Shown: piece by piece, positions 35,593 to 44,697 of the stretch
How positions within the stretch are numbered: the first letter of the stretch is position 1
Layout of the letters: every line of letters begins with the position of its first letter
NCBI RefSeq assembly: GCF_003626695.1
Contig: NZ_RBAH01000007.1
Span: 186,001-250,000 of the forward strand
DNA from: Paenibacillus ginsengarvi
Lineage (GTDB): Bacteria > Bacillota > Bacilli > Paenibacillales > NBRC-103111
DNA length: 64,000 nt
Direction: 5' to 3'
The notes under the pieces: model-generated
The model's database searches: none
What the model was told of the DNA's origin: nothing
What the model saw: only the letters and a program-made list of their open reading frames with translations
Program-made: the position numbers and the translations under genes

Positions 35593-36549
35593 TCAGCCTT
35601 TGATGCCCGACAGCTGAATGCCTTCGATCAGATGCTGTTCGGCGTACAGCATCATAAGCAGCATCGGCGCCATATAGATGGCACAGGCGGCAAAGGCAAG
35701 CCCCCGCTCCCCTTCGCCGATCGCCGACAAATAAACCGACAGCGGCTGCTTGATCGCGTCGCGGAGAAAGATCAGCGGCTGCTCGACCATGTTCCAGTTG
35801 TCGACAAACGCCAGTATGGCGAGCGCTGCCAGTCCCGGCTTGCACATCGGCAGCACGATGCCGGTGAAAATGCGGAGATGTCCGGCTCCGTCCGCCCGCG
35901 CCGCTTCGATGTAGCTGTAAGGAATGACGAGCATGAACTGCCGCATCAGGAAGACGCCGAACGCCGAGAAAATGCCGGGCAAAATGATCGCCCAATACGA
36001 GTTCAGCAGGCCGAGCCGATCGGCCACGATAAAATTCGGCACAAGCGTCACCTGAAACGGCATCAGCATCGTGACGATGTACATGAAAAACAGCGGCTCC
36101 CGAAACCGGAACCGGAGCTGCGAGAAGGCGTACCCCGCCAGCGCGGAGACGACCAGTTGTCCGGCTATGATCGGAACGACCATAAGGACGGAGTTCCAGA
36201 ACATGAACAAGAAAGGCTGCTTTTTAACGAGCACGTTGTAATATTGCCGCAGCGTCACCATCTGCGGAATCCACTTAAGCCGGATGTACGAATCCGCAAG
36301 CTTCGGATCGAGCTCCGATTTGTTCGCCGATATCGGCTTGAAGTTGTTCGTAATTTCACTTTCGGTCATCAGCGAATTCGTAAATGTGAGTACGATCGGA
36401 AAGACGAAACCGGCCGCGAGTCCTAGCAGCAGAGAGGTCAGGAGCGTCTTGCGCAGCCCGGCGAAGCGGCGTTTCCGGGTCCCCGGCTTCCGGACGGCGA
36501 AGATCCGCCCCCTCGCGGCTACGATGCCGCCCTCACTTTGTCGAGACAT
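35593..36549 (-). CDS. Carbohydrate ABC transporter permease, MalG type
   Basis: 318 residues, six membrane helices expected. The coupling loop EAARADGAGHLRIFTGIVLPMCKPGLA carries the EAA motif of binding-protein-dependent permeases. AAAGGA precedes the ATG. Second gene of the leftward unit, 24 bases after its partner permease. Confidence 0.9.
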   Translation of the reverse strand: MSRQSEGGIVAARGRIFAVRKPGTRKRRFAGLRKTLLTSLLLGLAAGFVFPIVLTFTNSLMTESEITNNFKPISANKSELDPKLADSYIRLKWIPQMVTLRQYYNVLVKKQPFLFMFWNSVLMVVPIIAGQLVVSALAGYAFSQLRFRFREPLFFMYIVTMLMPFQVTLVPNFIVADRLGLLNSYWAIILPGIFSAFGVFLMRQFMLVIPYSYIEAARADGAGHLRIFTGIVLPMCKPGLAALAILAFVDNWNMVEQPLIFLRDAIKQPLSVYLSAIGEGERGLAFAACAIYMAPMLLMMLYAEQHLIEGIQLSGIKG

Positions 36550-36573
36550 AGTCCCATCCTTTCTGGTCGGCGC

Positions 36574-37473
36574 TTATCCGAGTGTCTTGGCCATCCGGCG
36601 CTCGATCGCAAACAGGAGCAGCACAAGCGACACGATGACGACCGCCATCAGGAACGCCGCGCTGGTCAGCTTCTGGTAATCGAGCGACTTGAACATATTG
36701 TTCATGTAGTGCTGGAGCATGTAGATGCGCTCCTGCGGATATTCGCCGGCGATCATGTACGTTTCACGGAACACCTTGAACGAGTTGATGATCGACATGA
36801 TGAAGACGAAGAATGATGTCGGCGTCAAGTAGACGAGCGTAATCGTCCTCCACTGGCGAAATTTGCCGGCGCCGTCGATCGAGGCGGCCTCGTAATAATC
36901 GGCCGGAATGTTCTGTAAGCCGGCGAGAAACAGCACCATGTTATAGCCGACGTTTTTCCATAAATACACGACGACGACGACCCAAAACGCCATCCCGCTC
37001 TCCATCCAGTCCTGCGGCTTTAGCCCCCACGACAGAAGCAGCCCGTTGATGCTGCCGTTCATATCGAACAGCGACTGCCACACGAGCACGACGGAAGCTA
37101 CCGGGATCACGAGCGGCGCGAGAAAGCCGATCCGCAGCCAGACTCGTCCGTACACGCTCCGGTTCAGCAGCATCGCGAGCAGCAGCGACAGCCCCATCCC
37201 CAGCGGCACGCTGATCAGCGTAAACCGGAGGGTATTCGACGCCGCCCGGCGAAAAACGGGATTGCCTATCAGCTCCGCATAGTTATCCAGCCCGACAAAC
37301 TTGCCGCCGATCGGCGTATCGATGAGCGAGTAGTAAAAGCCGACGCCGAACGGAAGGAGAAAAAACACCGCGAAGCCGGCGAGGCTCGGCGCCAGAAACA
37401 GGCTCGCCGTCCAGCCGTCGCTAAAGCGGAGGCGCTGTTGCAGCCTTTTCCAGCTTATTTTCATACGATGCAT
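36574..37473 (-). CDS. Carbohydrate ABC transporter permease, MalF type
   Basis: 299 residues with about six helices and the coupling loop EAASIDGAGKFRQWRTITLVYL. It forms the channel with the following permease. The ATG at 37473 is chosen because AAAGG lies eight bases before it; a GTG two codons earlier is too close. First gene of the five-gene unit and divergent from the two-component system. Confidence 0.9.
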   Translation of the reverse strand: MHRMKISWKRLQQRLRFSDGWTASLFLAPSLAGFAVFFLLPFGVGFYYSLIDTPIGGKFVGLDNYAELIGNPVFRRAASNTLRFTLISVPLGMGLSLLLAMLLNRSVYGRVWLRIGFLAPLVIPVASVVLVWQSLFDMNGSINGLLLSWGLKPQDWMESGMAFWVVVVVYLWKNVGYNMVLFLAGLQNIPADYYEAASIDGAGKFRQWRTITLVYLTPTSFFVFIMSIINSFKVFRETYMIAGEYPQERIYMLQHYMNNMFKSLDYQKLTSAAFLMAVVIVSLVLLLFAIERRMAKTLG

Positions 37474-37536
37474 CTGCACCGCCTTTCGCTCCGAATTTGG
37501 CCTTAGAAGGGTACAAACGTATCGTAATCTGTCAAT

Positions 37537-37565
37537 GTGACAACCGTGTGAACTGGTGCTACAAT
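37537..37565 (+). promoter_or_regulatory. Promoter of the two-component system
   Basis: GTGACA at 37537-37542 and TACAAT at 37560-37565 with a 17-base spacer. The implied start is about 15 bases before the ATG at 37587, which supports that start codon. Confidence 0.55.
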
Positions 37566-37586
37566 GGGGGCGGGAGCGTGGGGAAT

Positions 37587-38279
37587 ATGGGCAAAACGAT
37601 TCTGATCGTCGAGGACGAGGCGAAAATGCGCAGGCTGCTTGCCGATTATTTGCGGCATGAGGGCTACATGACGATCGAGGCGGCGAACGGCCAAGAGGCG
37701 CTGGAGAGATTTGATCCGGAGCGCATCGATCTCGTCCTTCTCGATATTATGATGCCGTTCATGGACGGCTTCGCCGCCTGCAAAGCGATCCGCAGGCAGT
37801 CGGGCGTGCTGATCGTGCTGCTTACGGCCAAATCGGAGGAATATGACAAGCTGCAAGGCTACGATCTCGGCGCCGACGATTATGTGACCAAGCCGTTCAG
37901 CCCGAAAGTGCTGATCGCCAAAATCAGGGCGCTGTTCAAGCGGCTGGACGACAGCCGGGCAAGCGGCGGTGGCTCTGTCAAGGCGTCCAATTCGATTCAG
38001 GGGCTTGAGCTGGACCCAGACGCCCATGAGGTCCGCGTCGACGGCCGAGCGATTCCGTTCACCCGCAAAGAGTACGAACTGCTCCTGTACTTGTACCAAA
38101 ATCCGAACATTACGCTGTCGCGCGATCAAATTTTGAATCAGGTATGGGGCTATGATTATGACGGGGATATGCGCACCGTCGATACGCATATTAAACGGCT
38201 GAGGCAGAAGCTGGAGCACAAGGCGGAACTGATCGCCACGATCAAAGGATACGGCTATAAATTCGAGGTGAAACGATGA
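37587..38279 (+). CDS. OmpR/PhoB-family response regulator
   Basis: 230 residues. Receiver domain with acidic pocket Glu9/Asp10, phosphorylated Asp53 in LVLLDIMMPFMDG and the conserved Lys near 102 (GADDYVTKPFSP). The winged-helix DNA-binding domain is C-terminal (FTRKEYELLLYLYQNPNITLSRDQILNQVWGYDYDGDMRTVDTHIKRLRQKL). Its stop overlaps the kinase start by 4 bases. It faces the composite ABC unit, whose expression it most likely controls. Confidence 0.93.
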   Translation: MGKTILIVEDEAKMRRLLADYLRHEGYMTIEAANGQEALERFDPERIDLVLLDIMMPFMDGFAACKAIRRQSGVLIVLLTAKSEEYDKLQGYDLGADDYVTKPFSPKVLIAKIRALFKRLDDSRASGGGSVKASNSIQGLELDPDAHEVRVDGRAIPFTRKEYELLLYLYQNPNITLSRDQILNQVWGYDYDGDMRTVDTHIKRLRQKLEHKAELIATIKGYGYKFEVKR

Positions 38280-39886
38280 TCGGACGATTCCGCAAAATAT
38301 CGACGAAGTTGTTCGTGCTGACGTCGCTCCTGCTTATTTTCTTTTTGACGCTGCTTGTGCTCGTGCAGTCGAGCTTTTTCGAATCGTATTATCGCAGCAA
38401 AAAAATTAACGAGCTGAAGCTCGCTCTGGATACGTTCCGCAGCACGTATTATAAGTCGCAGGACGATCTGTCCCGGCTTCCCGAGCAGTTTCCTGAGTTC
38501 GAGAAGCGCTACTCCGCGACGATGGCGATCGGGCAGATGAAGGACGGCTCGCTCATGCTGGGCAGCCAGCCGCGCGTTGCGATGGTGCGCGTCGTCGACA
38601 AGGACGGCAATGCGATACAGAGGGAGCAGCAGATTTTCCGCTCTCCCCTTCCCGATAACTCGCTGACAGCGGCGGTTACCGCCATGAACGGCTGGAAGGA
38701 AAACGCCTCGCTCGTCCGCCGGGTAATCAATCTGGGCGAGACGGTTACGTTCGCGAGCGGCAGCGGCGGCGTTAGCTCCGGCACGAGCACGATAGCCGCA
38801 GTCGCCCCGCTCAAAAGCGGCGACGTTACCGACAACGTGCTGCTGGCAGTCGCATCGCTTCAGCCTGTCGGCGAAGCGGCAGGCATCTTCCGCGACTTTT
38901 ACGTTTACTTCCTGCTTCTCGCCATCGTGCTTATTGTGCTGCTTACGTACGTGTTCAGCCGAATGATCTCGAGACCGCTCGTTAAGCTGAACGAAGCGGC
39001 CGGACGAATGGCCGCACTCGATTTTTCAGCCAAATGCGACGACGGCTCGCGGGACGAAATCGGCAGCCTGGGCGGCACGCTGAACTTTTTGTCGCAAAAC
39101 TTGAACGAGACGCTCGGCCAGCTTCATGCCGCCAACGAGCAGCTTAAGGCGGATATCGAAAACGAGAAACGGCTGGAGCGGCTGCGCCGGGAGTTCGTGG
39201 CCAGCGTATCCCACGAGCTGAAAACGCCGATCAGCCTGATCGGCGGTTATGCGGAGGGACTGAAGGACGGTATCGTGCAGGGAGAGGCTCGGGAGGAATA
39301 TTTGGACGTCATCGTGCAGGAAACCGAGCGGATGGGCAATATCGTAAGCGACATGCTCGATTTGTCGCAGCTCGAAGCCGGCAAGTTCAGCCTGCGCAAG
39401 GAGCCGTTCCGCATCGGCACACTGGCCGAATCGCTGACGGACAACATGTTCGCGCTGCTGAACAAGAAGAAGATCGTCTGCGCCGTCGAGCTGGAGGATG
39501 CGAACGCGCTCGTTTTCGGCGACGAGTTCCGGATCGGCCAGGTTTTTACGAATTTGCTTGGCAACGCGATCCGGCATACGCCGGAATACGGTAAAATCCG
39601 GATCTCCGCCGTTGAAGGTCCCGGCTCCGGAGTGCCGGGGGCGGTCGGGACGATCGAGATTCAGCTGTTTAACGAAGGCGAGCCGATACCGGATGCCGAC
39701 TTGCCGCATATTTGGGACACGTTCTACACGGTCGACAAATCGGGCAGCCGCGAGTTTGGCGGCTCCGGCATCGGTCTTGCCATCGTCCGGAACATCCTGA
39801 CTTTGCACGGAAGCGCATATGGCGTCCGCAATGCGGCCAGCGGCGTCGTCTTTCATTTTACACTGCCGCTTGTCGACGAATCGTGA
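38276..39886 (+). CDS. Sensor histidine kinase
   Basis: 536 residues. Membrane helices at about 12-32 and 209-229 bracket an extracellular domain of about 175 residues with no family I recognise. A HAMP segment follows at about 230-283, then HisKA with phosphorylated His313 in SVSHELKTPISL, and HATPase_c (NLLGNAIRHT; GGSGIGLAIVRNIL). It pairs with the overlapping response regulator and should sense an external signal, perhaps linked to the divergent transporter. Confidence 0.92.
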   Translation: MIGRFRKISTKLFVLTSLLLIFFLTLLVLVQSSFFESYYRSKKINELKLALDTFRSTYYKSQDDLSRLPEQFPEFEKRYSATMAIGQMKDGSLMLGSQPRVAMVRVVDKDGNAIQREQQIFRSPLPDNSLTAAVTAMNGWKENASLVRRVINLGETVTFASGSGGVSSGTSTIAAVAPLKSGDVTDNVLLAVASLQPVGEAAGIFRDFYVYFLLLAIVLIVLLTYVFSRMISRPLVKLNEAAGRMAALDFSAKCDDGSRDEIGSLGGTLNFLSQNLNETLGQLHAANEQLKADIENEKRLERLRREFVASVSHELKTPISLIGGYAEGLKDGIVQGEAREEYLDVIVQETERMGNIVSDMLDLSQLEAGKFSLRKEPFRIGTLAESLTDNMFALLNKKKIVCAVELEDANALVFGDEFRIGQVFTNLLGNAIRHTPEYGKIRISAVEGPGSGVPGAVGTIEIQLFNEGEPIPDADLPHIWDTFYTVDKSGSREFGGSGIGLAIVRNILTLHGSAYGVRNAASGVVFHFTLPLVDES

Positions 39887-40493
39887 GGCGCCGAACGGAC
39901 TGCGTATCGTTCGCATGTGCGTTTTAGCGTGAGTCATTTGGGGCAAGGACGTTTCGCTGTAACGTTTATAGCGGCAGTTTCACTTCCTCTTCGCCCGGTC
40001 AGCGGCGTTCCGTCAGCGATAACGGAACTTCCGCTTCCGTTCCCACTGTCTCAGCAGAGCCGCCAGTTCCGTTATCGCCGCTTGGCGAGCCTACTAGGCC
40101 TGCATAGCGGAAGCCGCACTTCCTTTATTGCCCCGTTTGCCCGGCTCCACTCGAGCTATTGGTGGCTTTAACGGAACTTTTGCTTCCGTTAAAGCCCGGT
40201 TCATCGGCGATCCGCCAACTATAGCGGAACTTTCACTTCCGCTTCCCTGCCCCTGGACAGCTCCGATCAGAGGTTATAAAAAAAGCTCGCCTTCATCAGG
40301 CAGGGAGCGGCAGCTATAGCAAATATAAGGTTCGGCAGCCTGAAGCATGTTACGGCTTACGAAGCCAGACCTCATTCAACATCATTTCAGAGCCGAAATG
40401 TTCGACTTGTCGCCATACTCTTCGCCTTATTGGAGTCACTGCCGCATATATATGTGTAGATGGTTAACTCCGAATTCCAAAGGAGGCACACTC
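39887..40493. other. Intergenic stretch with a second palindromic repeat cluster
   Basis: 607 bases between the histidine kinase and a small rightward gene. It holds a cluster of 23-base palindromes (39.97-40.25 kb) and no supported coding frame. Its right end leads into AGGAGG at 40481-40486. Confidence 0.6.
40020..40244. repeat. Cluster of TARCGGAA-type 23-base palindromes
   Basis: Units at 40020-40042, 40105-40127, 40169-40191 and 40222-40244, plus a degenerate copy near 39968. The 40169 unit is the best, extending to a 10-bp stem. Arms TARCGGAA and TTCCGYTA with seven bases between are the same as in the 20.5-20.7 kb cluster. Confidence 0.75.
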
Positions 40494-40754
40494 ATGAACC
40501 GACAATTCCCGATGCCGGGGCCGCAGCAGGGACCGCCGCTGGTGCTCAAAGCGAGAAGCTTCCTCGGCCTACCGGTCGGCATCTCGCTGAAGAGCGGCCA
40601 AGGCGTCGCCGGTATTTTGTGCCAAGTCCAGTCTGGTGAAATATTCGTACTGCAATATTTGTACCATGCGCAGTTTGCAACATTCCACTACCCGTTCCAG
40701 GACATTCAAGACATTCACGCTTTTCCAAAGTGCCGGCAAAGTCCGATGTATTAG
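40494..40754 (+). CDS. Small protein of unknown function, 86 residues
   Basis: The start is supported by AGGAGG eight bases before the ATG. The protein has a proline-rich N-terminus (MPGPQQGPP), then a probable small beta domain (LKARSFLGLPVGISLKSGQGVAGILCQ) and an aromatic-rich end. No membrane segment or known motif is visible. Not recognised; it could be a spore or surface-related small protein but nothing here shows it. Confidence 0.5.
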   Translation: MNRQFPMPGPQQGPPLVLKARSFLGLPVGISLKSGQGVAGILCQVQSGEIFVLQYLYHAQFATFHYPFQDIQDIHAFPKCRQSPMY

Positions 40755-40804
40755 GCGAAATGAGCGTCGTTAGATATGACAACCACAACTCGTTGACTTT
40801 ATTA

Positions 40805-40832
40805 TTGATAGCGGCAATTGGCGAGTTATAAT
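40805..40832 (+). promoter_or_regulatory. Sigma-A type promoter of the AraC-family gene
   Basis: TTGATA at 40805-40810 and TATAAT at 40827-40832 with a 16-base spacer, about 100 bases before the ATG at 40937. Confidence 0.55.
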
Positions 40833-40936
40833 GGATACAAGAACAGTCGTCGGAAGCTCTTTAATCGTTAATGATAGGTGAAAACGATCGCATCAGCCGT
40901 ATTGTTATACTTGATCTGTGAAAAGGATGTCTGCTG

Positions 40937-41830
40937 ATGAATACCACAATGTATAAAGAACTTATTGCGTATCAGGACAATATGCTCAACATAAACATTT
41001 TTCAGCAGATCAGGCATTTTCACACGCCGTTTCCGGAAACTAAGTATCACTACCATAAAGAGATTGAAATGTTGTACGTTCAAGAAGGCTGCCTGGAGAT
41101 CGGCATACAAGACGAACTTCACCGACTTGAGCCCGGAGATGTAGTGCTGATCGGCACGTCCCAACCGCATCTTACCTATGCTGTACCTTCGGAAAAAGCG
41201 ATTTACTTGACCTTGCATTTCGATCTTCAATCTTACTACGATCCCAGCATGTTGGTACATTACAGGTATTTCGCCGAAATAGATAACCCTTTAAGTCGCG
41301 TCAATGAATTGTTTCGACAAAATGCGAAATTGCGAAACGATATCGGACGAACTGTTCTGGACATTCATCAGGAGATGGAACGCCGTTCGAGTGGCTACAA
41401 AATGGCCGTCAGTCTCCTTGTGAAACAGATGCTTCTGGCTATTTTGCGGAGCGATCTGGATGAAGCGGCTCGTAGTCAGGAACAGATCCCCGCTTATCCG
41501 CTTCATTTGGTGTTTGAATATGTTGAACGCCACCTGGCGGATAAAATCGAAATGGAAACGATCAGCAAGATGATGAACTTGAGCTATTCTTATTTTTCCA
41601 AATACTTCAAAAGGGTTATGGGGCTTTCCTTTATCGAATATGTCAATATCCGGAGAATCAAACAAGCCGAGCGGCTCCTTCTGACCAAGGACGGCAGTAT
41701 TGCCACCATAGCCGAGCAGGTCGGAATTACGAATATAGCTCACTTCTATGAATTGTTTAAACGTTACAATCGTTGTTCTCCGAAAGAATATGCTCTGAAG
41801 CTTGCAACATCGGGCTCTCCGGACAGCTGA
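40937..41830 (+). CDS. AraC-family transcriptional regulator
   Basis: 297 residues. Cupin-type N-terminus (YHYHKEIEMLYVQEGCLEIGI near 36-56) and C-terminal double helix-turn-helix (IEMETISKMMNLSYSYFSKYFKRVMGLSFIEYVNIRRIKQAERLL; IATIAEQVGITNIAHFYELFKRYNRCSPKEYA). The gene is AT-richer than its surroundings. It precedes a solute-binding lipoprotein and may control it. Confidence 0.9.
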   Translation: MNTTMYKELIAYQDNMLNINIFQQIRHFHTPFPETKYHYHKEIEMLYVQEGCLEIGIQDELHRLEPGDVVLIGTSQPHLTYAVPSEKAIYLTLHFDLQSYYDPSMLVHYRYFAEIDNPLSRVNELFRQNAKLRNDIGRTVLDIHQEMERRSSGYKMAVSLLVKQMLLAILRSDLDEAARSQEQIPAYPLHLVFEYVERHLADKIEMETISKMMNLSYSYFSKYFKRVMGLSFIEYVNIRRIKQAERLLLTKDGSIATIAEQVGITNIAHFYELFKRYNRCSPKEYALKLATSGSPDS

Positions 41831-41894
41831 GCGAACGGGAACTTTCCGTTCGGAAAGAAATTCCGCCTGGAGCCGAATTTCATTACACGAAAAC

Positions 41895-41939
41895 GAACCT
41901 TCATTCCTTCATTGGCTAAGGAATCGGAGGTTCTTTTGC
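41895..41939 (+). terminator. Terminator after the AraC-family gene
   Basis: GAACCT...ATTCC (41895-41907) pairs with GGAAT...AGGTTC (41920-41933), followed by TTTTGCTT. A second short hairpin, CGAACGG/CCGTTCG, is at 41832-41852. The rest of 41940-42140 shows no gene I can support. Confidence 0.55.
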
Positions 41940-42140
41940 TTGATAGAGGCGATCAAATACAAGAAGTTAGTCGATCAAGGCAGACACGATAGAAAACAAA
42001 AATGGATAATAAGCGGACAAAAGCTGCAATATCCAAAACTAGCAAAACACTTTATGATGGCTATAACCGGTTTACGCAAGTGCAATGGGCGCCCTCGAGT
42101 GTAAGCGTTTCAACCATAACAAATGGGGAGAGATAATTAG

Positions 42141-43469
42141 ATGGTCAAATTACGCATCGTTTCTTTTATGGCTGCCGTTTTAGTAGTGCCAAGCATACTG
42201 ATCGCCTGCAGTCAAAACGGGGAAAACGGCAAGGAAAGCCAGAACGGGGACGGTCAACAGACTGTGCAAAAGACGGAATACAAAGGGGGCCCGGCCGAGC
42301 TTCTGGTACTCGATGTAAACTCCGGTACGACAGACGAACAATTCAAAAAATTTTTTGTCGACCCGGTTAAAGCCAAATATCCGCAAATCAATCTGGTTCA
42401 AACGCGCGAGCCGATAGACAAGCTTCTTGCGGCAGGTACGCCGCCCGATATGGTACTGGTCAGCAACCCTGCTTTGGCGACCATACTCGAGTACGATATC
42501 CCGGAAGATCTAACGTCGATGGTCAAATCATACGGCATCGATCTCAGCCGGATGGATCAGGCCGTCGTCCAACAAATGATGAAGCTTGGCGATCAGAAGG
42601 CGTTTTACGGGATGCCGTTTGCTATGAACTATGGAGCGACGGTTTATAATAAAGATATATTCGATAAGTTCGGGGCTCCTTATCCGAAAGACGTCATGAC
42701 TTACGAAGAGATGCTGGAGATGGGAAAAAAACTGACTCGCTCCGACGGCGGTACGAATTATATCGGGGTCATGCCGCCCGACCTGAGACAGATGTACTGG
42801 CAATACGGCTTGCCCGTGTTCGATAAAGCGAAAGGGAAGGCGTCCATCACATCGGATAAGCACGTTCAGGTGTTTGATCAGCTCAAGCAGTTTTACTCCA
42901 TTCCGGGCTATGTGCAGGATGGAAAATACAGACACTCGACCGACCTGTTCTTCAAGGAGCAGCGGATGGCCATTTACCCGAACTTGATTGCCGCCTTTAA
43001 CATCTTTTTCACCAACGCGGGAACGAAGGATGCGTTCAAATGGGATTTGGCCGCCTACCCGACCTACAAAGATCGGCAAGGAATCGGGCTGGTCGTCGAC
43101 TTTCATATGGCGGTCGTCAACAAATCGAGCAAAAACAAGGAGGCGGCATATCAAGTATTGCTCGGCCTGGTGAGCGAGAACGTGCAGACGATGCTCAGCA
43201 AAGCCGGACGGTTGTCCGTCCTGAACGACCCGGGCATCCGAAATGTATACGGGTCGGACAACGATTTGTTTAAAGGGAAAAATTTGCAGGCGATCTTTAA
43301 AGTAACCCCGTCGCTGCTGCCGGAAGCATCCAAGTACGATCCAAAAATCAACGGCTTGCTAAACGAGGAAGTAACGAGGAGCGTCGTTATTGACGGAATC
43401 GATATCAATACGGCATTGCGAAACGGCGAAGAGAAAGCAAACAAAGAAGTAGTGGATGTCCTCAAGTAG
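42141..43469 (+). CDS. Orphan ABC transporter solute-binding lipoprotein (family 1)
   Basis: 442 residues. Signal peptide ends at ILIAC (Cys23). The body has family 1 binding-protein features (GMPFAMNYGATVYNKDIFDKFG; YEEMLEMGKKLTRSDGGTNY). No permease genes flank it, so it either supplies another transporter or acts as a sensor lipoprotein for an AraC-type system. GGGGAGA precedes the ATG. A terminator-like hairpin with TTTCTTT follows at 43489-43519. Confidence 0.85.
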   Translation: MVKLRIVSFMAAVLVVPSILIACSQNGENGKESQNGDGQQTVQKTEYKGGPAELLVLDVNSGTTDEQFKKFFVDPVKAKYPQINLVQTREPIDKLLAAGTPPDMVLVSNPALATILEYDIPEDLTSMVKSYGIDLSRMDQAVVQQMMKLGDQKAFYGMPFAMNYGATVYNKDIFDKFGAPYPKDVMTYEEMLEMGKKLTRSDGGTNYIGVMPPDLRQMYWQYGLPVFDKAKGKASITSDKHVQVFDQLKQFYSIPGYVQDGKYRHSTDLFFKEQRMAIYPNLIAAFNIFFTNAGTKDAFKWDLAAYPTYKDRQGIGLVVDFHMAVVNKSSKNKEAAYQVLLGLVSENVQTMLSKAGRLSVLNDPGIRNVYGSDNDLFKGKNLQAIFKVTPSLLPEASKYDPKINGLLNEEVTRSVVIDGIDINTALRNGEEKANKEVVDVLK

Positions 43470-43488
43470 ATCTACCCATCTTTTTTTC

Positions 43489-43519
43489 AGCCGTCGGTTA
43501 TTCAGCCTTCGGCTTTTCT
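43489..43519 (+). terminator. Terminator after the solute-binding lipoprotein
   Basis: AGCCG at 43489-43493 and AGCC...GGCT at 43504-43514 can pair, followed by a T-rich tail. Confidence 0.45.
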
Positions 43520-43596
43520 TTCCGTTGTCACGTGACATCCATATGTTGCAAGGGCAGCCCGGCAAAGCGGCCCCAAGTCCGTTTCAGGCCGGGCTG

Positions 43597-44697
43597 TTAC
43601 TGCTGCTGCTCGGCGAGCGCGCGGGCTATGGCGTCTCCCATCTGCGACGTCCCGAGCAGCTTTTGCGGATCGTCGCCGCTGCGGAACAAATCCGCAGTCC
43701 GATACCCGGCATGCAGCGTAGTTGTTACAGCTTTTTCGATGTGCGCAGCTTCGGCGGCCAAGCCAAAGGAATAAGTAAACATCAAAGCGACGCAAAGTAT
43801 TGCGCTGATAGGATTCGCAATATTTTTCCCTGCAATATTAGGTGCCGACCCGTGTATGGGCTCGAATAAGCCGAAGCTTGAATCCCCCAGACTAGCAGAT
43901 GGAATCAGTCCGATGGAACCTGGCAGGACGGAAGCTTCGTCGGACAGAATATCGCCGAACATATTGCTTGTGAGCAGAACGTCGAATTGTCTCGGATTAA
44001 GGATAAGCTGCATGGCAGCGTTATCTACATGCATGTAGTCGTTTTCTACATCGGGATAAAAGCCGGCAACTTCATTCACGACCTCTCGCCATAAAACGCT
44101 GCTCTTTAGAACGTTGGATTTGGCCACCAGCGTTACTTTCTTTTTTCTTTTCTTTGCATATTCAAAAGCTTTGACGGCAATTTTTCGTATTTCCGATTCG
44201 GTGTACGCTTCAACGTCTGAAAACTGTCTTTCCCCGCCGCTCACGGTTTCCTTTTTCTCCCCGTAATACATGCCTGATGTCAGCTCGCGCACGATCAGCA
44301 CATCGATATCACGGATTATATGCTCTTTGACCGGCGACAAATGGAATAAAGATTCGAAGCTTCTAATTCCCCTCAAATTCGTGTATAAACGAAAATGCTC
44401 TCGCAGCGGAAGGATCGCCTCCCGCTCCACGCTCGACCATTTGGGATCGTTCATCTGCTCGGGCGGCCCTCCGAACGGCCCTTTCAGCAAGGCGTCGCAG
44501 GTTTCGGCTTTGGCGAGCGTAGCTGGCGGCAGATGATGCCCGTATCGGTCGAAAGCTTTGCCGCTTGCCTCTAACGGCACGATTTCGAATTGATGATGGT
44601 GCCTCTTCTCGACTACGTGCAAAATCTTCAACGCTTCCTTCATGATCTCGGGACCGATATAATCTCCTTCCAATACGCCAATCACTTTCCTCATCAT
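43597..44697 (-). CDS. leuB: 3-isopropylmalate dehydrogenase-like enzyme, isolated
   Basis: 366 residues of the isocitrate/isopropylmalate dehydrogenase family. Substrate and metal motifs are present: VRELTSGMYYGE, the NMFGDILSDEAS stretch, and a late EPIHGSAPNIAGKNIANPISAILCVALMF. The N-terminal GVLEGDYIGPEIM differs from the usual LPGDGIGPEV. No leuA, leuC or leuD is nearby, and the gene is AT-rich, so it may be a paralogue with a different substrate. ATG at 44697 chosen because GGGAGG lies seven bases before it. Confidence 0.8.
   Translation of the reverse strand: MMRKVIGVLEGDYIGPEIMKEALKILHVVEKRHHHQFEIVPLEASGKAFDRYGHHLPPATLAKAETCDALLKGPFGGPPEQMNDPKWSSVEREAILPLREHFRLYTNLRGIRSFESLFHLSPVKEHIIRDIDVLIVRELTSGMYYGEKKETVSGGERQFSDVEAYTESEIRKIAVKAFEYAKKRKKKVTLVAKSNVLKSSVLWREVVNEVAGFYPDVENDYMHVDNAAMQLILNPRQFDVLLTSNMFGDILSDEASVLPGSIGLIPSASLGDSSFGLFEPIHGSAPNIAGKNIANPISAILCVALMFTYSFGLAAEAAHIEKAVTTTLHAGYRTADLFRSGDDPQKLLGTSQMGDAIARALAEQQQ

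Noticed and set aside
40020..40244. CRISPR array or insertion-sequence ends
   Set aside because: Same short palindromes with no spacer regularity; no transposase or target duplication is visible.
41938..42104. Short open frames between the AraC gene and the solute-binding lipoprotein
   Set aside because: No convincing ribosome site or motif, and several stops in other frames; probably leader sequence.
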